From contig MSJH02000637.1 in NCBI GenBank assembly GCA_001931875.2, forward strand, positions 124,001 through 188,000: a DNA stretch of 64,000 bases, written 5' to 3'. Below the pieces are notes generated by a model, which searched no databases, was not told the DNA's origin, and worked only from the letters and a program-made list of their open reading frames with translations. Positions 47,325 to 58,508 of the stretch are shown here, one piece after another. The stretch comes from Byssochlamys sp. IMV 00236. Its lineage: Eukaryota; Ascomycota; Eurotiomycetes; Eurotiales; Thermoascaceae. Numbering within the stretch: position 1 is the first letter of the stretch; each line of letters begins with the position of its first letter. A program made the translations under genes and the position numbers.

Positions 47325-49057
47325 GGCTAGCAGCGATAAATATGGACAGCTGATGTCATGTAACGTCCAATATATGCTAGGCGACAAAGACCGCGTTGCA
47401 ACGCAAGTGGCAAAAGAGGGACTATTACAGGAACTTGAAACGATTGCCCCAGATATATATCGCCATGGAAGGCTATCTAGTGGCACAAAGATACGGTGTC
47501 ATTTGTGCACACACGATCTTTCTGTCCCATTTTCTGTCAGCTCTGGCCAGTTTCACATGCGAGCGCTCCTTCCGCCCACGTGACCGACATCGGACGATTT
47601 TCCGAACAGTCAGACAACGGGAGAATTCCGACTCGTTCATATCACTGTCATTATCATCAGTTCATTAATTGATATAAGCCTCTGTCGATTAACAAGTCAT
47701 TTCTATGACCACGTCAAGGTTGTGGAAATACCCAATCAGATCTATCAAGCTCTGCATGGGACAACAGGGACCTGCATCGGCCCAGAAGATCGGGGAAATC
47801 GTGGTCATTCCTCAGTATCGGGTTTCCCACATATCAGACATTCGAATACGGTAATAACTTGACAGCTCTTTCATTTCCGTCATTTTCTCTCTCAATTGAT
47901 TAATATATACAGGGATCAAATGACCTATTGGTGGCCGGGGCTTTACGTGATTCTTCTGTACTTCCGGGCTTAGTGCAGACCACCTAATGCAGAGGAAAGA
48001 AGATCCAGTGCTAGAGAGCGGACAGATAAGCGTCCAGTAGCAACGCAACAGTCCTTGGGTCCCTATTACAATCCTTTAAGCACGTGCGGCTATGGAAATG
48101 TCTTATACGCAACAGCCCAGCGAATGGCATGCATCATTCCTATCTCTTGATGCTTACCGCGATGCTACCGCTAAAGGCTTTCTTCAATAGTCAGCGAGTG
48201 TTGTCGTGCAGATAAGTTCCCTGCAATAACTAACTGGCAGTCAGAATTCAAAACTCTGTCTCCGGATCTGCCGGGAATAGACGCCATATTCTACTACTAG
48301 GTCTCCCCTGGTTGGGTCTGTCACCTAGTCAGTGGCGCTTCGTAGCAGCAAATAACTATTACTCAAGTACAGTGTGCAGGAATCGGTCTCTTTGGTTTAA
48401 TATATCAAACACAGCCTGAAACATCTGAACTATCTTTCAGTACTGCACTCCCGTTCTCAAACCTTTCTGCATGCACCAACCTCTATAGCCGCCAGGATAC
48501 TACCGAGTTCCAAGCAGCCAAGGATCTTCTTGTTTTCTTCCTGAGACGCCCCTCGACACGGATTTCCATCTACATAGTGCAATGAAACTAGTCCGCTAGT
48601 TCAGGTCATAAGTAGACCACCACTCATAACCCTCCGCCAAGTCGGATGTCCAGAATTTTTCTAACGATTGTTCGGCTGGTCACCAGTGTTTTCTCATACC
48701 CCGTCCCATTTACGTCTAGCTGTGGCCGTATTCACTTCAAGTAGAGCGAGAGGAAGCTACGTTGTCAGAATCTCATTAGTTGGAACTATGAGACAACAGT
48801 TTCTATCATCGGGAACGAAGATACAACTATCGCGAGAGTACATACATCCACCTCTTTTTTCGATACACATCAACTTTGTACATGATCTGGCAACCGCTTC
48901 CTTCTTGTTCTTCATATATCGGAGTAGCCAGTGATCCGTCCAGTCTCGACCATGTTGTCAAGATAGGGACGCTCAGATAATCTTGTCTTCAGAGCCCGTT
49001 CTTGTGGCCTTGTCTGGCGGCATGGCTCCTTTACTCCAGACTGGTGGTCTGGAGGAA
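47325..49057. other. Long intergenic region
   Basis: About 1.7 kb without a supported gene. The left part is the upstream region of the acyltransferase gene. Short ORFs on both strands lack domains and splice support. Confidence 0.5.
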
Positions 49058-50572
49058 TCAAGTATTGATATCCTTGGTTGGAGTCTCCACGAGAGTTTCA
49101 TTAGTATGCGGTTTGATACTCTCTGCGAAGGACAAGAGTCTCAGACGTCTCTCATATATATTCTTAAGACCAATGCGTCGTTTGTCGTCAGCAGCATTAT
49201 GGCCTGTGATAAGAACAATCATGAAGAAGGACTCAATAAGGCTTGGCGGGACATTGCATAGGAGCTGACCGGTTGTACTCCATCTCATTGCGCTGGCGCC
49301 AGCAACCAGGCCACAAATGGTGAGAACCCCAGCTACAACGGTAAGCTCATGAGATGAGATCTTGTTCACGAGTTCCGAGACCTTCTGAGTAGGTGACGGT
49401 TTCCCGATCGTTTCCTTTTCAGGCATCGGTATACTGAGAATAGCATAAAGCTTTTCGTCTTCAACTTCAACCCGAGAAAATTCGTCATCCACATATTTGC
49501 CGAGCCTGTTCTGCATATTACGGAGGACAAAACCGTCATTCATACCGACGAGGCCAGCATATGTTCCTATGATGAGCCACCAGTTGGAGCTGAAGTGCAA
49601 CAATGGTCCAACGGCAACCCAGACGACGATGACAACCGTGAGAATCCCGATACCAACTAGAGTTCCAACAAAGTCCGCATAGTAGTATATAGCCCGTTGT
49701 ATGATACCGACCTTTGGCGCTGGAAGAACGACAATGGCATTTTCAGCATCATCTCCAGTGAGATGTCGAAGGCGCGCCTCTACCATCGAGTCTGTCTTGA
49801 ATATTGCGTCAAGGCATTTATTCATGTACGCTGAATGGCGCTCTCGGATATTCGCAAGGAAAGCGAAGATGAAGACCATGAGTGCAGAGGAAGCAGAGTT
49901 CATATAGAGCTGCCAGTTATTGCTCCACCCGCAGAGACGACCAATCCCGATCCATATGAACACCCCAGCCCAGTAGAGACTGACGGTAGCGAGATGACCG
50001 AACACATGGGATGCATAGGTAGTAAAGCGCCCAAACCATGTCTCCGATGGGAAGTCGACTCGATACTTATCAAGAAGGGTTTTGTTCTCTTCGGCAAGTG
50101 GCACGCCCTTTTCGAACATATCCGTTTGGGAGTCACGGAGTAGTTTTCTCAGCATCCGCTCGTGGCTCATCAACCTTGATTGCAGCGTGGCAGCAGCTGC
50201 CATTCCCTCTTCATAGAGGTTCAACTCCTGACGCACTAAGAACGAATCGAAGACATAAGCAACAATGGCCTGAACATCTGAGATCGCCACCTGCCAACTA
50301 TCCGCGGTACCGTATCGAATACCCAGAAAAGCCCACGCAAGTAGCCCAGAAATGATAACGAAGAAAACAACTTCGGAACCTGAGAACTGGACGACACGGT
50401 CCAGCCACCGGTCAAGCATCCTCGCTTTCACAGGAACAGTATAACCAACTGAGTCTGAGATATCTGCCTGTGTTTTACCATCCAGACCGTGCGATACTCT
50501 CTGAGTGGGTGCCGCTGCTTCGATTTCGCCTTTTGCACCAGGCGTGCGAAGATACCGGAGAATGCCTTCCAT
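49058..50572 (-). CDS. fet4: Low-affinity iron/zinc transporter, Fet4 family
   Basis: Single exon of 504 residues from an ATG. About eight to ten membrane spans are visible, including VVFFVIISGLLAWAFLGI, a pair beginning GVFIWIGIGRLCGW and SALMVFIFAFLANIRERHS, and a C-terminal pair ending in ESFFMIVLITGHNAADD. The repeated two-part architecture, and the conserved ADSWQVAISDVQAIVAYVFD and RERHSAYMNKCLD stretches, match the low-affinity iron permease family. In yeast Fet4 carries Fe(II) and other divalent metals at the plasma membrane. No iron-response element can be confirmed by eye in the upstream sequence. Confidence 0.92.
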   Translation of the reverse strand: MEGILRYLRTPGAKGEIEAAAPTQRVSHGLDGKTQADISDSVGYTVPVKARMLDRWLDRVVQFSGSEVVFFVIISGLLAWAFLGIRYGTADSWQVAISDVQAIVAYVFDSFLVRQELNLYEEGMAAAATLQSRLMSHERMLRKLLRDSQTDMFEKGVPLAEENKTLLDKYRVDFPSETWFGRFTTYASHVFGHLATVSLYWAGVFIWIGIGRLCGWSNNWQLYMNSASSALMVFIFAFLANIRERHSAYMNKCLDAIFKTDSMVEARLRHLTGDDAENAIVVLPAPKVGIIQRAIYYYADFVGTLVGIGILTVVIVVWVAVGPLLHFSSNWWLIIGTYAGLVGMNDGFVLRNMQNRLGKYVDDEFSRVEVEDEKLYAILSIPMPEKETIGKPSPTQKVSELVNKISSHELTVVAGVLTICGLVAGASAMRWSTTGQLLCNVPPSLIESFFMIVLITGHNAADDKRRIGLKNIYERRLRLLSFAESIKPHTNETLVETPTKDINT

Positions 50573-51978
50573 TTTATCAGCGATTTACATGCGTATCGAC
50601 TGTATGTAATCGAATAGAGACCTCGAGGAGATCCTTGAAGATTTATATGGTAAGTCAACAGTCAATCAGGACATAATAGAGCTCGCGATGCAGACGTAGC
50701 GGTACCTTGATTGAATCTATGGACCTAACTTGTCGTATCGTCTGTCCGAGCAGCCTCCACTTGGATTCCAAAAGGATTGAGCAGACTGTAGTTGCCCATC
50801 CGCAGTTCTGTCCGGAATATACTCCAGAGGTGATTCCATAAATGTGTGTATTATCTGTTCGCGTGCAATATGCATATACAGATCGTTTTTGTAGAGTTAA
50901 TAATGGTGAGAGATTGTTGCCTTTAGAAGAACAGACATAGACTATAAGGAGATGGAGAGTGCTATTGATGGAAACATTATCCTTCTTTTTTTTTCCCCCA
51001 TCTCCCTCCCGTGCTGTGCCCCTCCTAAGGGCCCAGCCGATTTAATCTGGTTGGCTTCTCCTTACCGCTGAAAACGTGGAAAAGGAGTCTAATAGATGAG
51101 GCATTTATCTGAACCAACAGCCGCGGCTAATTGACTCGCGACGCACAGGAAAATGGCTCTCTGAACTTATGATAGAACATTCCAGCTGACCCTGTCGCAG
51201 ATGCCACCGTGAAATTTGTCCTGGAAATCCAGTGGATTCGATACAGAATTGCAGACATAGTAAAGCAGTATTGACATAGCTCACGGGTAAAAACAACCTT
51301 TTCGGAGCGATAAACTATCATATACTGTTGATTATTCGTTGCAACAATATCATTTTCAGACACTAATATCATAATTGAGCACGTGGAGTTTACAGCCCTT
51401 CTTCTGACCGTACAAAATAAGTCGGTGAGTTGACCTGCGTACACTAGTTAATCGTACTGAAGTATGGGGTAAGGATCCCGTTAAGCCGGGACCACTCAGA
51501 AGCTTGGCGTGACATAGCTAATAAAGAGCCAAGAGAAGCCTAAATCTACCGACTTGAAATTTTTTTTCTTTTTCTTTTTCTTTTTTAATACTTGGAGCTT
51601 TCCGGGGCTGGTTTCCCAGCTACATTGGATAGCGCCTTAGGCTTAAGTAGCCTTCGGTGACCGGTTCGTGATGGACGCTTAGCGCCGCAGTCGGCCTTGC
51701 GAAGCGTCTGAGCGGGGTTTCGTTACTTATTAGTCCATTATTTCCGTTATTTGCTTTTTTTAAGCAATCAATAAGAAGCATCACCTGAAATTCTATATTA
51801 ATATTGCCCCTGCTGACCTTCGTCGAAGGATTTGGCCGTGACATCATTTACTACTAGGCTCAGCCCCCCTCCCCAAAAGAGCCACGTTAGCCTCTATTGA
51901 TGACTCCCGTTATATAAACCTAGAATTACTTTGCGTTAGTGACAAGAAAGTACACATAACATTAATATCTCTTTCAAA
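50573..51978. other. Intergenic region
   Basis: Divergent promoters of fet4 and the DUF3632 gene. Pyrimidine-rich runs lie at 50985-51005 and 51557-51590. AT-rich elsewhere. No supported gene. Confidence 0.5.
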
Positions 51979-52779
51979 ATGGTTGACATCACGGATGAAA
52001 TTTATGCCTCTCGGTACGCTGTCCTCCAAGACCTCTTCAACAACAAAATATCTCTGCAGCAAGCCACCTCCAAATTAGCGTCCATCTCATTGTCCGATGA
52101 TGATCTCAATCTTACATGGAACCTCATTATTAACTGCGCGTGTGAATTTCCCGAACGTCACGATAAGCTTGTCGATGTACTTGTCTGCCTCTCAAAGCTA
52201 CCAGATGCTACAACGGACCAGGGGGTACCTCTTAAAAAGTATGGATTGCAAGTTTGGAGAGACTTGCCAATGTTTGACTGGGAGCTCCGCGAAGAGTGGG
52301 ATGTACGATCGATACCTTCTGGCCCTCCTGACTGCCGCCAAAAGGCAATCTCGAACTTTATCAATTTAAACAAATTCACTGCACTCCTCATGGCGACAGG
52401 GGAACCAATACTCGAATTCTCTTGGTTCGCGCTTATAGCCTTAAGCACTGCGCTCGAAACTCCGCCAAACCAATTACCAGCGACGGACCCTCTGGACGCA
52501 TACATTCCTGCTGCTGCCGCCTGGATTGAGACCCTAGGTGTGGATATATATCAATGGGACGAAGAGCACGAGCATAGACCTTTGTCCGGCATCCCTGGCG
52601 AGGGGGGTCCACTGTGGAAAGGAAAACACAGTTTTTGCAAGGAGAGGTGGAGGTTTTGGCGGGAAAGGTTTGGGGAAATGGCTCGGATAGATGATGACCT
52701 TGGAGAGGGAGCGAGGATAGCAGCGAGGGAGGCTGAGCTAATGATGAGGGATATTGAGAATGGCGATGTGGAGGAGTAG
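51979..52779 (+). CDS. DUF3632 family protein
   Basis: Single exon, 266 residues. The all-helical profile with a central PDCRQKAISNFINLNKFTAL stretch, the LPMFDWELREEWD region and the closing Trp-rich basic segment (KERWRFWRERFGEMA) matches the fungal DUF3632 family. These proteins are common in Aspergillus accessory regions and have no assigned biochemical role. There is no signal peptide or membrane span, so it is probably cytosolic. A T/C-rich leader just upstream suggests active expression. Confidence 0.7.
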   Translation: MVDITDEIYASRYAVLQDLFNNKISLQQATSKLASISLSDDDLNLTWNLIINCACEFPERHDKLVDVLVCLSKLPDATTDQGVPLKKYGLQVWRDLPMFDWELREEWDVRSIPSGPPDCRQKAISNFINLNKFTALLMATGEPILEFSWFALIALSTALETPPNQLPATDPLDAYIPAAAAWIETLGVDIYQWDEEHEHRPLSGIPGEGGPLWKGKHSFCKERWRFWRERFGEMARIDDDLGEGARIAAREAELMMRDIENGDVEE

Positions 52780-53460
52780 AGGAATAAGATAACCCAGACT
52801 ATTTGACGTCAAGCGTAACAATCATCTAATTAGTACACACATAATACAAGACAACAAGGATAACTACCTGAGCTCTCCGAGATCATCTGACTGCACTGGC
52901 CGAACAATCGTCCTTCTTCGTGTAAGAGCAGCAGCCATTAACTGCTCCCATCGGTTGATAGAAATCGGCTGGAGGCGCAGGCACTGAGTGGGCAGGGTGT
53001 TAGTGTTATGTGGACTGAGTTTATAAGAGATCCGACATGACTGAATTTTGCTCATTCATTGTGATCAGCCAGCTGAAGGTGCCTAATCTTGCTGAACCAA
53101 GTCCCTTGATAACCTTGGTTTCTTAGATTAGCTGTATAAAGGATGCCCCCATTTCAAAGCCCTTTGAATGTTTCAGAGCCTTACTTGAGTTGATCCCAAC
53201 AAGAACTGACATTTGAAAAGCTGCTGGTTTGAACCATTCCTTTGACAGGGAGATCAATGTCTGTTATAGAAATTTTGCTAACTAACTAATGAGCGTTGCG
53301 ATATATACAGCTAGTGAGAGATCGTACAAGATTAAGTTAAACGAGTGTCTCTATCCAAGATCAAGCTTCCAATCCACTCTCCAACTTGTCAAGGCCGGTC
53401 AATTCGCTACAATAAGGCTGTAGCTAAAAAATCCAAGCCTTTATTGCGGGAACAAAGGTT
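52780..53460. other. Intergenic region between convergent genes
   Basis: 3' flanks of the DUF3632 gene and the ribonuclease gene. No coding potential. Confidence 0.45.
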
Positions 53461-54108
53461 CTACACATTAGGGCACGTAACGAACTTATTGCGCCGTGCG
53501 CCCAGATGGGTAATGACGCCACAGTATACGAAATTATCCGGAAGACCATTTGCTGGATTCGTAGCAGTAATCTTGTAGATGATACGATCCGATCCCTGAT
53601 CAACACCATCTGCGAAGAGAAGCCCACCCTGCCGGATAGGGAATTCCTGGTATGGTCCCGGGACACCCGGGCAGTCAGGAAGAGTAACTTCGTTTTTTCT
53701 GTTCTCGAACTCGTGGGGGTATACTCTGTCTGTGCAACAAGACAAGGATGAGCTTTTAGTACCATTTGGATGAATAATGGTAAAGGATGACAGGGGGACT
53801 TACCACCAACACTGCCCCTAGCAGTTAGTCCAGTTGCGCTGTAGCTTTGACTGGCATATTCGAATGTTTGAGCTTGGAAAGATGCACTGTAGGGGTTTTC
53901 ATCTGTTTATTGCGTAAGCGATCTTGTATCATGGATAGGGCGGTGCGAATTTCAAGAGTATCTGACCTCCACAGATACGGTCAGCACTCTGCCGTTTTAA
54001 GACTTGGTCGATTCCAGTTATATTCCTGCCTTCGAGAGACACAGGACTGGCAAAGGCAGACGGAGCGCCAAGAGCGGCGAAGGCCAGCAGAACAGTTGAA
54101 AAAAGCAT
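53461..54108 (-). CDS. Secreted guanyl/purine-specific ribonuclease, T1/U2 family
   Basis: Three exons (54108-53967, 53902-53804, 53729-53461) give 169 residues with matching phases. The first about 20 residues are a clear secretory signal peptide (FSTVLLAFAALGAPSAFA). A short propeptide ending in KR follows. The mature part has the four catalytic-site elements of microbial ribonucleases in the correct order: a YPHEF box with the first His, an EFPI box with the Glu, a SDRII box with the Arg, and a CGVITH box with the second His. Four Cys residues suit two disulphides. The sequence looks closer to the U2/T1 group than to ribotoxins, because it lacks the long loops that confer ribosome specificity. 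Whether it is a nutrient enzyme or an antifungal or insecticidal factor cannot be read from sequence. Confidence 0.82.
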
Positions 54109-56851
54109 CTTTGAGAGACGTGATCTGATGGATCTTCCTTGCTGGAGTGTATGTGCCGGCGAGTTTAGACCAGTAGCTCAACTGAACTGGCAATATGAAG
54201 ATTGGTACCACTGGCTGCTGCGAAATCTGAGGTCCAAAAGTCGTTCTGGGCATCTATATATATGGTGAAGGTGTCTTAAAATACCCTCCGAACCGTGGGT
54301 ATCCTGCTGACATCGAAAAGAGCGTTGAATCGCCCTTATTTTTTGGGGCGGTTTCTAACATCCGGAATCTCGACTTTTCCAATGAGCACATTCGAAGCGT
54401 CATTTGACACATTCCTTTGCAACGCTGCGGCGTAGAGCTATGAAACTAACAGCATTATGCGATGTGATAGCCCCCCTTTACTGGTGCAGTTACTCAGAAT
54501 AGATTTTGCCCACCTGAATGAAATGGCGACCAGAGACGGGGCCATAAAATGAACTGATCGTCAGAGGAATAGGCCCCCACCTTCCCACTAATAGAAGGGT
54601 ATAATAATGTCTCTACACAGATGAGATAGTAGATTCCTAATTAGGACGGGTTTCATAGATCTTTGCATATGGCCCCAATAAGCAATTAGACTCCCACCAT
54701 GCTAGCCCCTAGACCAGGTACTACTTTTATTTTCGGACCCAAGCAGCTGTCCACCACCACAACTATGGGAGTTTCATTTACTCTATTTAAGCTTGGGAGA
54801 ATGTTAGGTTTAGCGCCGCGGCTGCGGGATGCAACATTGGGTCCTATTGTTGATTATATTATTTAATTATTATTAGAACAAGGAATTTATGTTCTAATAT
54901 ATCCTCGTTCTATTGCATAAGGTGTTCTAGAGGTCATAAAACTAGTCCTAAATAAGGGAATCATCCTAAGATTGGATTTATATAACGATATGTAGTCTAT
55001 ATCACAAGACCCAAAATAGTGGGCACAGGTTTGCAATCGTCTTTGGTCTTTTATCTTGGGACAAATGCTGTATTACTGACCTAGTTAACTAATACTGTGG
55101 TGGATCACGTCGCATAACTATAGAAATCCCTAGGACTTACTATTTTCAAACCCCTGGGATATAACTAAAATTGATTATTTTTTGATAAAATTCAATATAT
55201 TGGTAATAGAATTAATATTGAATATAAATGTCTTTGTGGGTAAATGCTGTCGCGGGATCTTTATTCTCTCTGTTTTCTTTATTTTGCATGTTTAGTCGAA
55301 GCTATCAAGATAGAAAAGATAGAATTACTGGCTCGAACTTGACAGTGCCCGTCTCGATGCGCTCTCTGGGTTCTTAAATTGTATCCGGCGGGCGTCGTAT
55401 GTTTGTAAAAACATGTGATATTGAATCGCGGATTGGTTCGACTCTGCGAGGACAAGATGAAGCTTGAAGGTATAAATATCAATGATTTTTGTAATAGGAT
55501 TGTTCTGTGCTCATAAAGCCGTATAGTGAGCGTCTGGCTGGAGAAGTTTTGTTGGACTCTTGGAGTCACTACTTAAGTATACCACTTCCGGATGGCCTTC
55601 TTTCATCGGTCCAAGCAATAGTCCCTATGAATACGATATTCTCACAACCCAGTATCGGAAAGCCTCTGTCAAACCTTACTATAATGGGCTCCTTCCGCGC
55701 AATGCTGCTCTCTCCGGACAAAACTCTCAGGTGAATAGAGTAATAACGCCACAATCTGCAGGGACAGAGTAGCCCTGACGGAGAAAAATCATGTTGCCAT
55801 CCGCAAGCTCATCTGCTAGAACAGATGATTCAAAAATTCGAACATGGTTAAAAACACAAGTCATGCTGACCTAGCGACGGACTCTAATCATAGACAGATG
55901 GATAGTAATCGAATCTTAAAACTGTATGTCAAATACTATGCTGAAACAAATAAAGTATTTTGGAGAACGCTAGTCGTAACTAAAAGGGGGTTTGTGATTT
56001 ATATCAATGTCGGAAAACACCAGTATCTAGTTGTACAGAATAGGCATACATATGAGGAATGCAATGGAAGGTAGTAGCCAGACCCAAGAAATAATCTGCC
56101 TACCGATGGACTATCAGCCGTTTACCTTGTCCACGCATGAACGTCCTAAAATGCCTCATCGAAGCATTCTCCTCAGATTTTTCCTCGCTGGCAGGGTTGC
56201 CTCATTGTGTTGTCGCCCGGAAGCGCGAAGGAGAGCTCCGAAAAGGTGGCAGTGCCCAAAAGATTGACTCATGTTGTCTAGCCGTTGCAACTAACATGAT
56301 TGCTGATCTCCTACACAGCAACACCCGAGAGCTAGCACATTTCCCTAATTGGCTACTCATTTGGCGCTCACTTGAAAAGCTTTTTTTTGTCCCGCGCTGG
56401 GGTAGTATGTTGCGGGGCTTGGGGGAGCAAGAGCAAGCAACAGAACAAGGCTGTGAGTCTTCAATAATAGTTCCAGAGTTTTCTTCCTCCCCATGAATAT
56501 TTTCTCCCTGACTCTAGGCGGGGGACCTTGAGTGATTTTCCGGAGTAATAAGGGATTTCCCGCGTCGCGGCTGCGCCTACTGCTTTCAGTCGGTAACTAT
56601 ACATTGTATCTCACGGTTATATAGTCCTAGCTATCTCCAGCCTCTGTTAGTCAGACACAGATTATTGCTCAAATATAGCTTCACCATTTAATTTGATTCT
56701 AACCTCAAGTGATTCGTGCTAAGCTCAATGGCATCGGCCAGTCTTGTTTCATGGAGTAACTGGACAATTCGTCGTGGGATTTTTCTCTGGTTCAGGGGAG
56801 CTCTTTCCACACTTTTGTTACTTGTGGACGGTCAGAAGCCTGTGAACCTCC
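54109..56851. other. Long AT-rich gene-poor region
   Basis: 2.7 kb without a supported gene. 54790-55300 is clearly AT-rich with many TA-type dinucleotides, contrasting with neighbours. The small ORFs at 55507-55772 and 56031-56496 show no recognisable domain. The last few hundred bases carry the probable promoter of the VIP1-like kinase gene. Confidence 0.5.
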
Positions 56852-58165
56852 ATGATGTCTGTGGTATATACGGCAAAAGAGTGCCTCGAGCACCCAACGG
56901 TGGATCAGCGCAACAGCCACCTACATGCTTTACCAAGACTATACTCACCGGTTTACTCGCCTGTTCGCATCCCATCAGACACTCAGAGTTCTACAACTCA
57001 GACTGGGAATTACAGTATCTCTCTGGAGAAGCCCTCAATCCATGGATCCCCAAGTGCCAACTTAGCCGTTCCCAAACTGGGCAGACTCGGCATCTGCGCG
57101 ATGGATGAAAAGGTTCTCAGCAAGGCGAACCAAGAGATATTCCGCCGCTTACAAGGAAATGGAGATCTCGAGATTGTATACTTTGGCGACCAGACTTTAG
57201 TTCAAAGGCCTGTGGATGAGTGGCCAACCTGCGACTTTCTGATCGCCTTTTATTCCGACAACTTTCCATTGGATAAGGCGATTTCATACGTTGAGTCTCG
57301 GTTGCCAATTTGTTACAACGACCTGCTCATGCAGAAACTTCTCTTGGACCGTCGTCTTTGCCACAGAATCCTGCAGTTCCTCGGTCTGCGAACTCCCAAG
57401 AGGCTGGAAGTTAACCGTGACGGCGGCGCCAGGGCATATGATTGGAAACTTTTCAAGCACGTCTACGATGTTTTGGGATTAAGGCTTCCAGGGCCTTCAG
57501 GACATGATAATGGCGACCAGATCCCCTACCATTCTAATGTGTCTCTATCAGAAGACGGGAATACGCTCTTTGTTGATGGTCAAAAGCTGCACAAACCTTT
57601 TGTTGAGAAGCCTGCAAGTGCAGAAGACCACAACGTTTATATCTACTTCCCTAGCACTGCTCAAAGTGACGGAGGAGGGAGAAGGCTGTTCCGAAAGGTT
57701 GGCAACAAATGCTCAGAGTATGACCCTTCCTTGGTCACGCCTCGATGCATCATGGAGCAGGACAATAGCTATGTATACGAGCCACTTTTGAATGCCGACG
57801 GCGGTGAAGACGTCAAGGCCTACGCAGTGGGCCGTACCTATTGCCTTGCTGTCACGCGTAAATCTCCCGTTCTTTCTGATGTTGTTGTGCGAGAAGCCGA
57901 TGGCAGAGAAAAAAGACAAGCTACGACTCTCTCCAGGGAGGAAACAGAAGCTGCGACTAAAATTGCGCTCACATTTGGTCAGGCAGTCTGCGGATTCGAT
58001 ATCGTCAGGAACAAAGGAAAGAGCTATGTCATCGATGTCAATGGCTGGACGTCGGTCAAGAATCAGCCTGCTTTCTATGATCGTTGTGCCTGTATTCTTC
58101 GACAGATGCTTACCTCTCGGTTAGAGAGTAGCAACAGAAATGCAGCGTCGACGAATGGAGATTAG
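56852..58165 (+). CDS. Stand-alone VIP1/PPIP5K-type kinase domain protein
   Basis: Single exon of 437 residues. From about residue 77 (GRLGICAMDEK) it follows the kinase half of Vip1/Asp1/PPIP5K enzymes, an ATP-grasp fold. Visible stretches are IVYFGDQTL, WPTCDFLIAFYS, PKRLEVNRDGG, KPFVEKPASAEDHNVYIYFP (from 248), RRLFRKVGNK, DVKAYAVG, CGFDIVRNKGKSY and VIDVNGW (near 395) with metal-binding Asp and Asn. Vip1 enzymes pyrophosphorylate InsP6/InsP7 and normally carry a histidine-acid-phosphatase domain in the second half. Here the ORF stops at 58165 and no such domain follows in any frame. It is therefore an isolated kinase half, perhaps a paralogue. It has no introns and sits in a gene-poor region. 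Confidence 0.8.
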   Translation: MMSVVYTAKECLEHPTVDQRNSHLHALPRLYSPVYSPVRIPSDTQSSTTQTGNYSISLEKPSIHGSPSANLAVPKLGRLGICAMDEKVLSKANQEIFRRLQGNGDLEIVYFGDQTLVQRPVDEWPTCDFLIAFYSDNFPLDKAISYVESRLPICYNDLLMQKLLLDRRLCHRILQFLGLRTPKRLEVNRDGGARAYDWKLFKHVYDVLGLRLPGPSGHDNGDQIPYHSNVSLSEDGNTLFVDGQKLHKPFVEKPASAEDHNVYIYFPSTAQSDGGGRRLFRKVGNKCSEYDPSLVTPRCIMEQDNSYVYEPLLNADGGEDVKAYAVGRTYCLAVTRKSPVLSDVVVREADGREKRQATTLSREETEAATKIALTFGQAVCGFDIVRNKGKSYVIDVNGWTSVKNQPAFYDRCACILRQMLTSRLESSNRNAASTNGD

Positions 58166-58508
58166 GTCTTGCTCGGGTCCAGGATATGATTTTCATCTAT
58201 CTTATAATATGGAAATAACCACCTTTGGTTACATCCAGGAGTGTTCATGTATGCCTTATTCCTGGCTCCCCTTAGCCCTAGTCCTGACCAATTGACTGTT
58301 CTATGTATAGGTAATACCCATGTCTACGTTCCAGATAGTAGGCAGTCATGAAAATCCTTTCTCATTGAATCATTCTATAGCAATCCCCATCTATACATAC
58401 ATAACACGTAAGCATCTCGATCTATATAACATCAGATAACATATAGCATAGCTTGCTTCCAGAAGAAGCTGTATTACTCTCACTGAGTAACTGGAGATAA
58501 ACCTTCGT
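58166..58508. other. Short intergenic region between convergent genes
   Basis: 3' flanks of the VIP1-like gene (plus) and the MFS gene (minus). No sign of a phosphatase domain continuing the VIP1-like frame. Confidence 0.6.

Noticed and set aside
44233..48000. Secondary-metabolite cluster around the LaeA-like gene
   Set aside because: No polyketide synthase, non-ribosomal peptide synthetase, terpene cyclase or P450 lies nearby. Neighbours are lipid and housekeeping genes.
53461..54108. Ribotoxin of the sarcin type
   Set aside because: Catalytic elements are shared, but the protein is shorter and lacks the long basic loops of ribotoxins. T1/U2-type assignment fits better.
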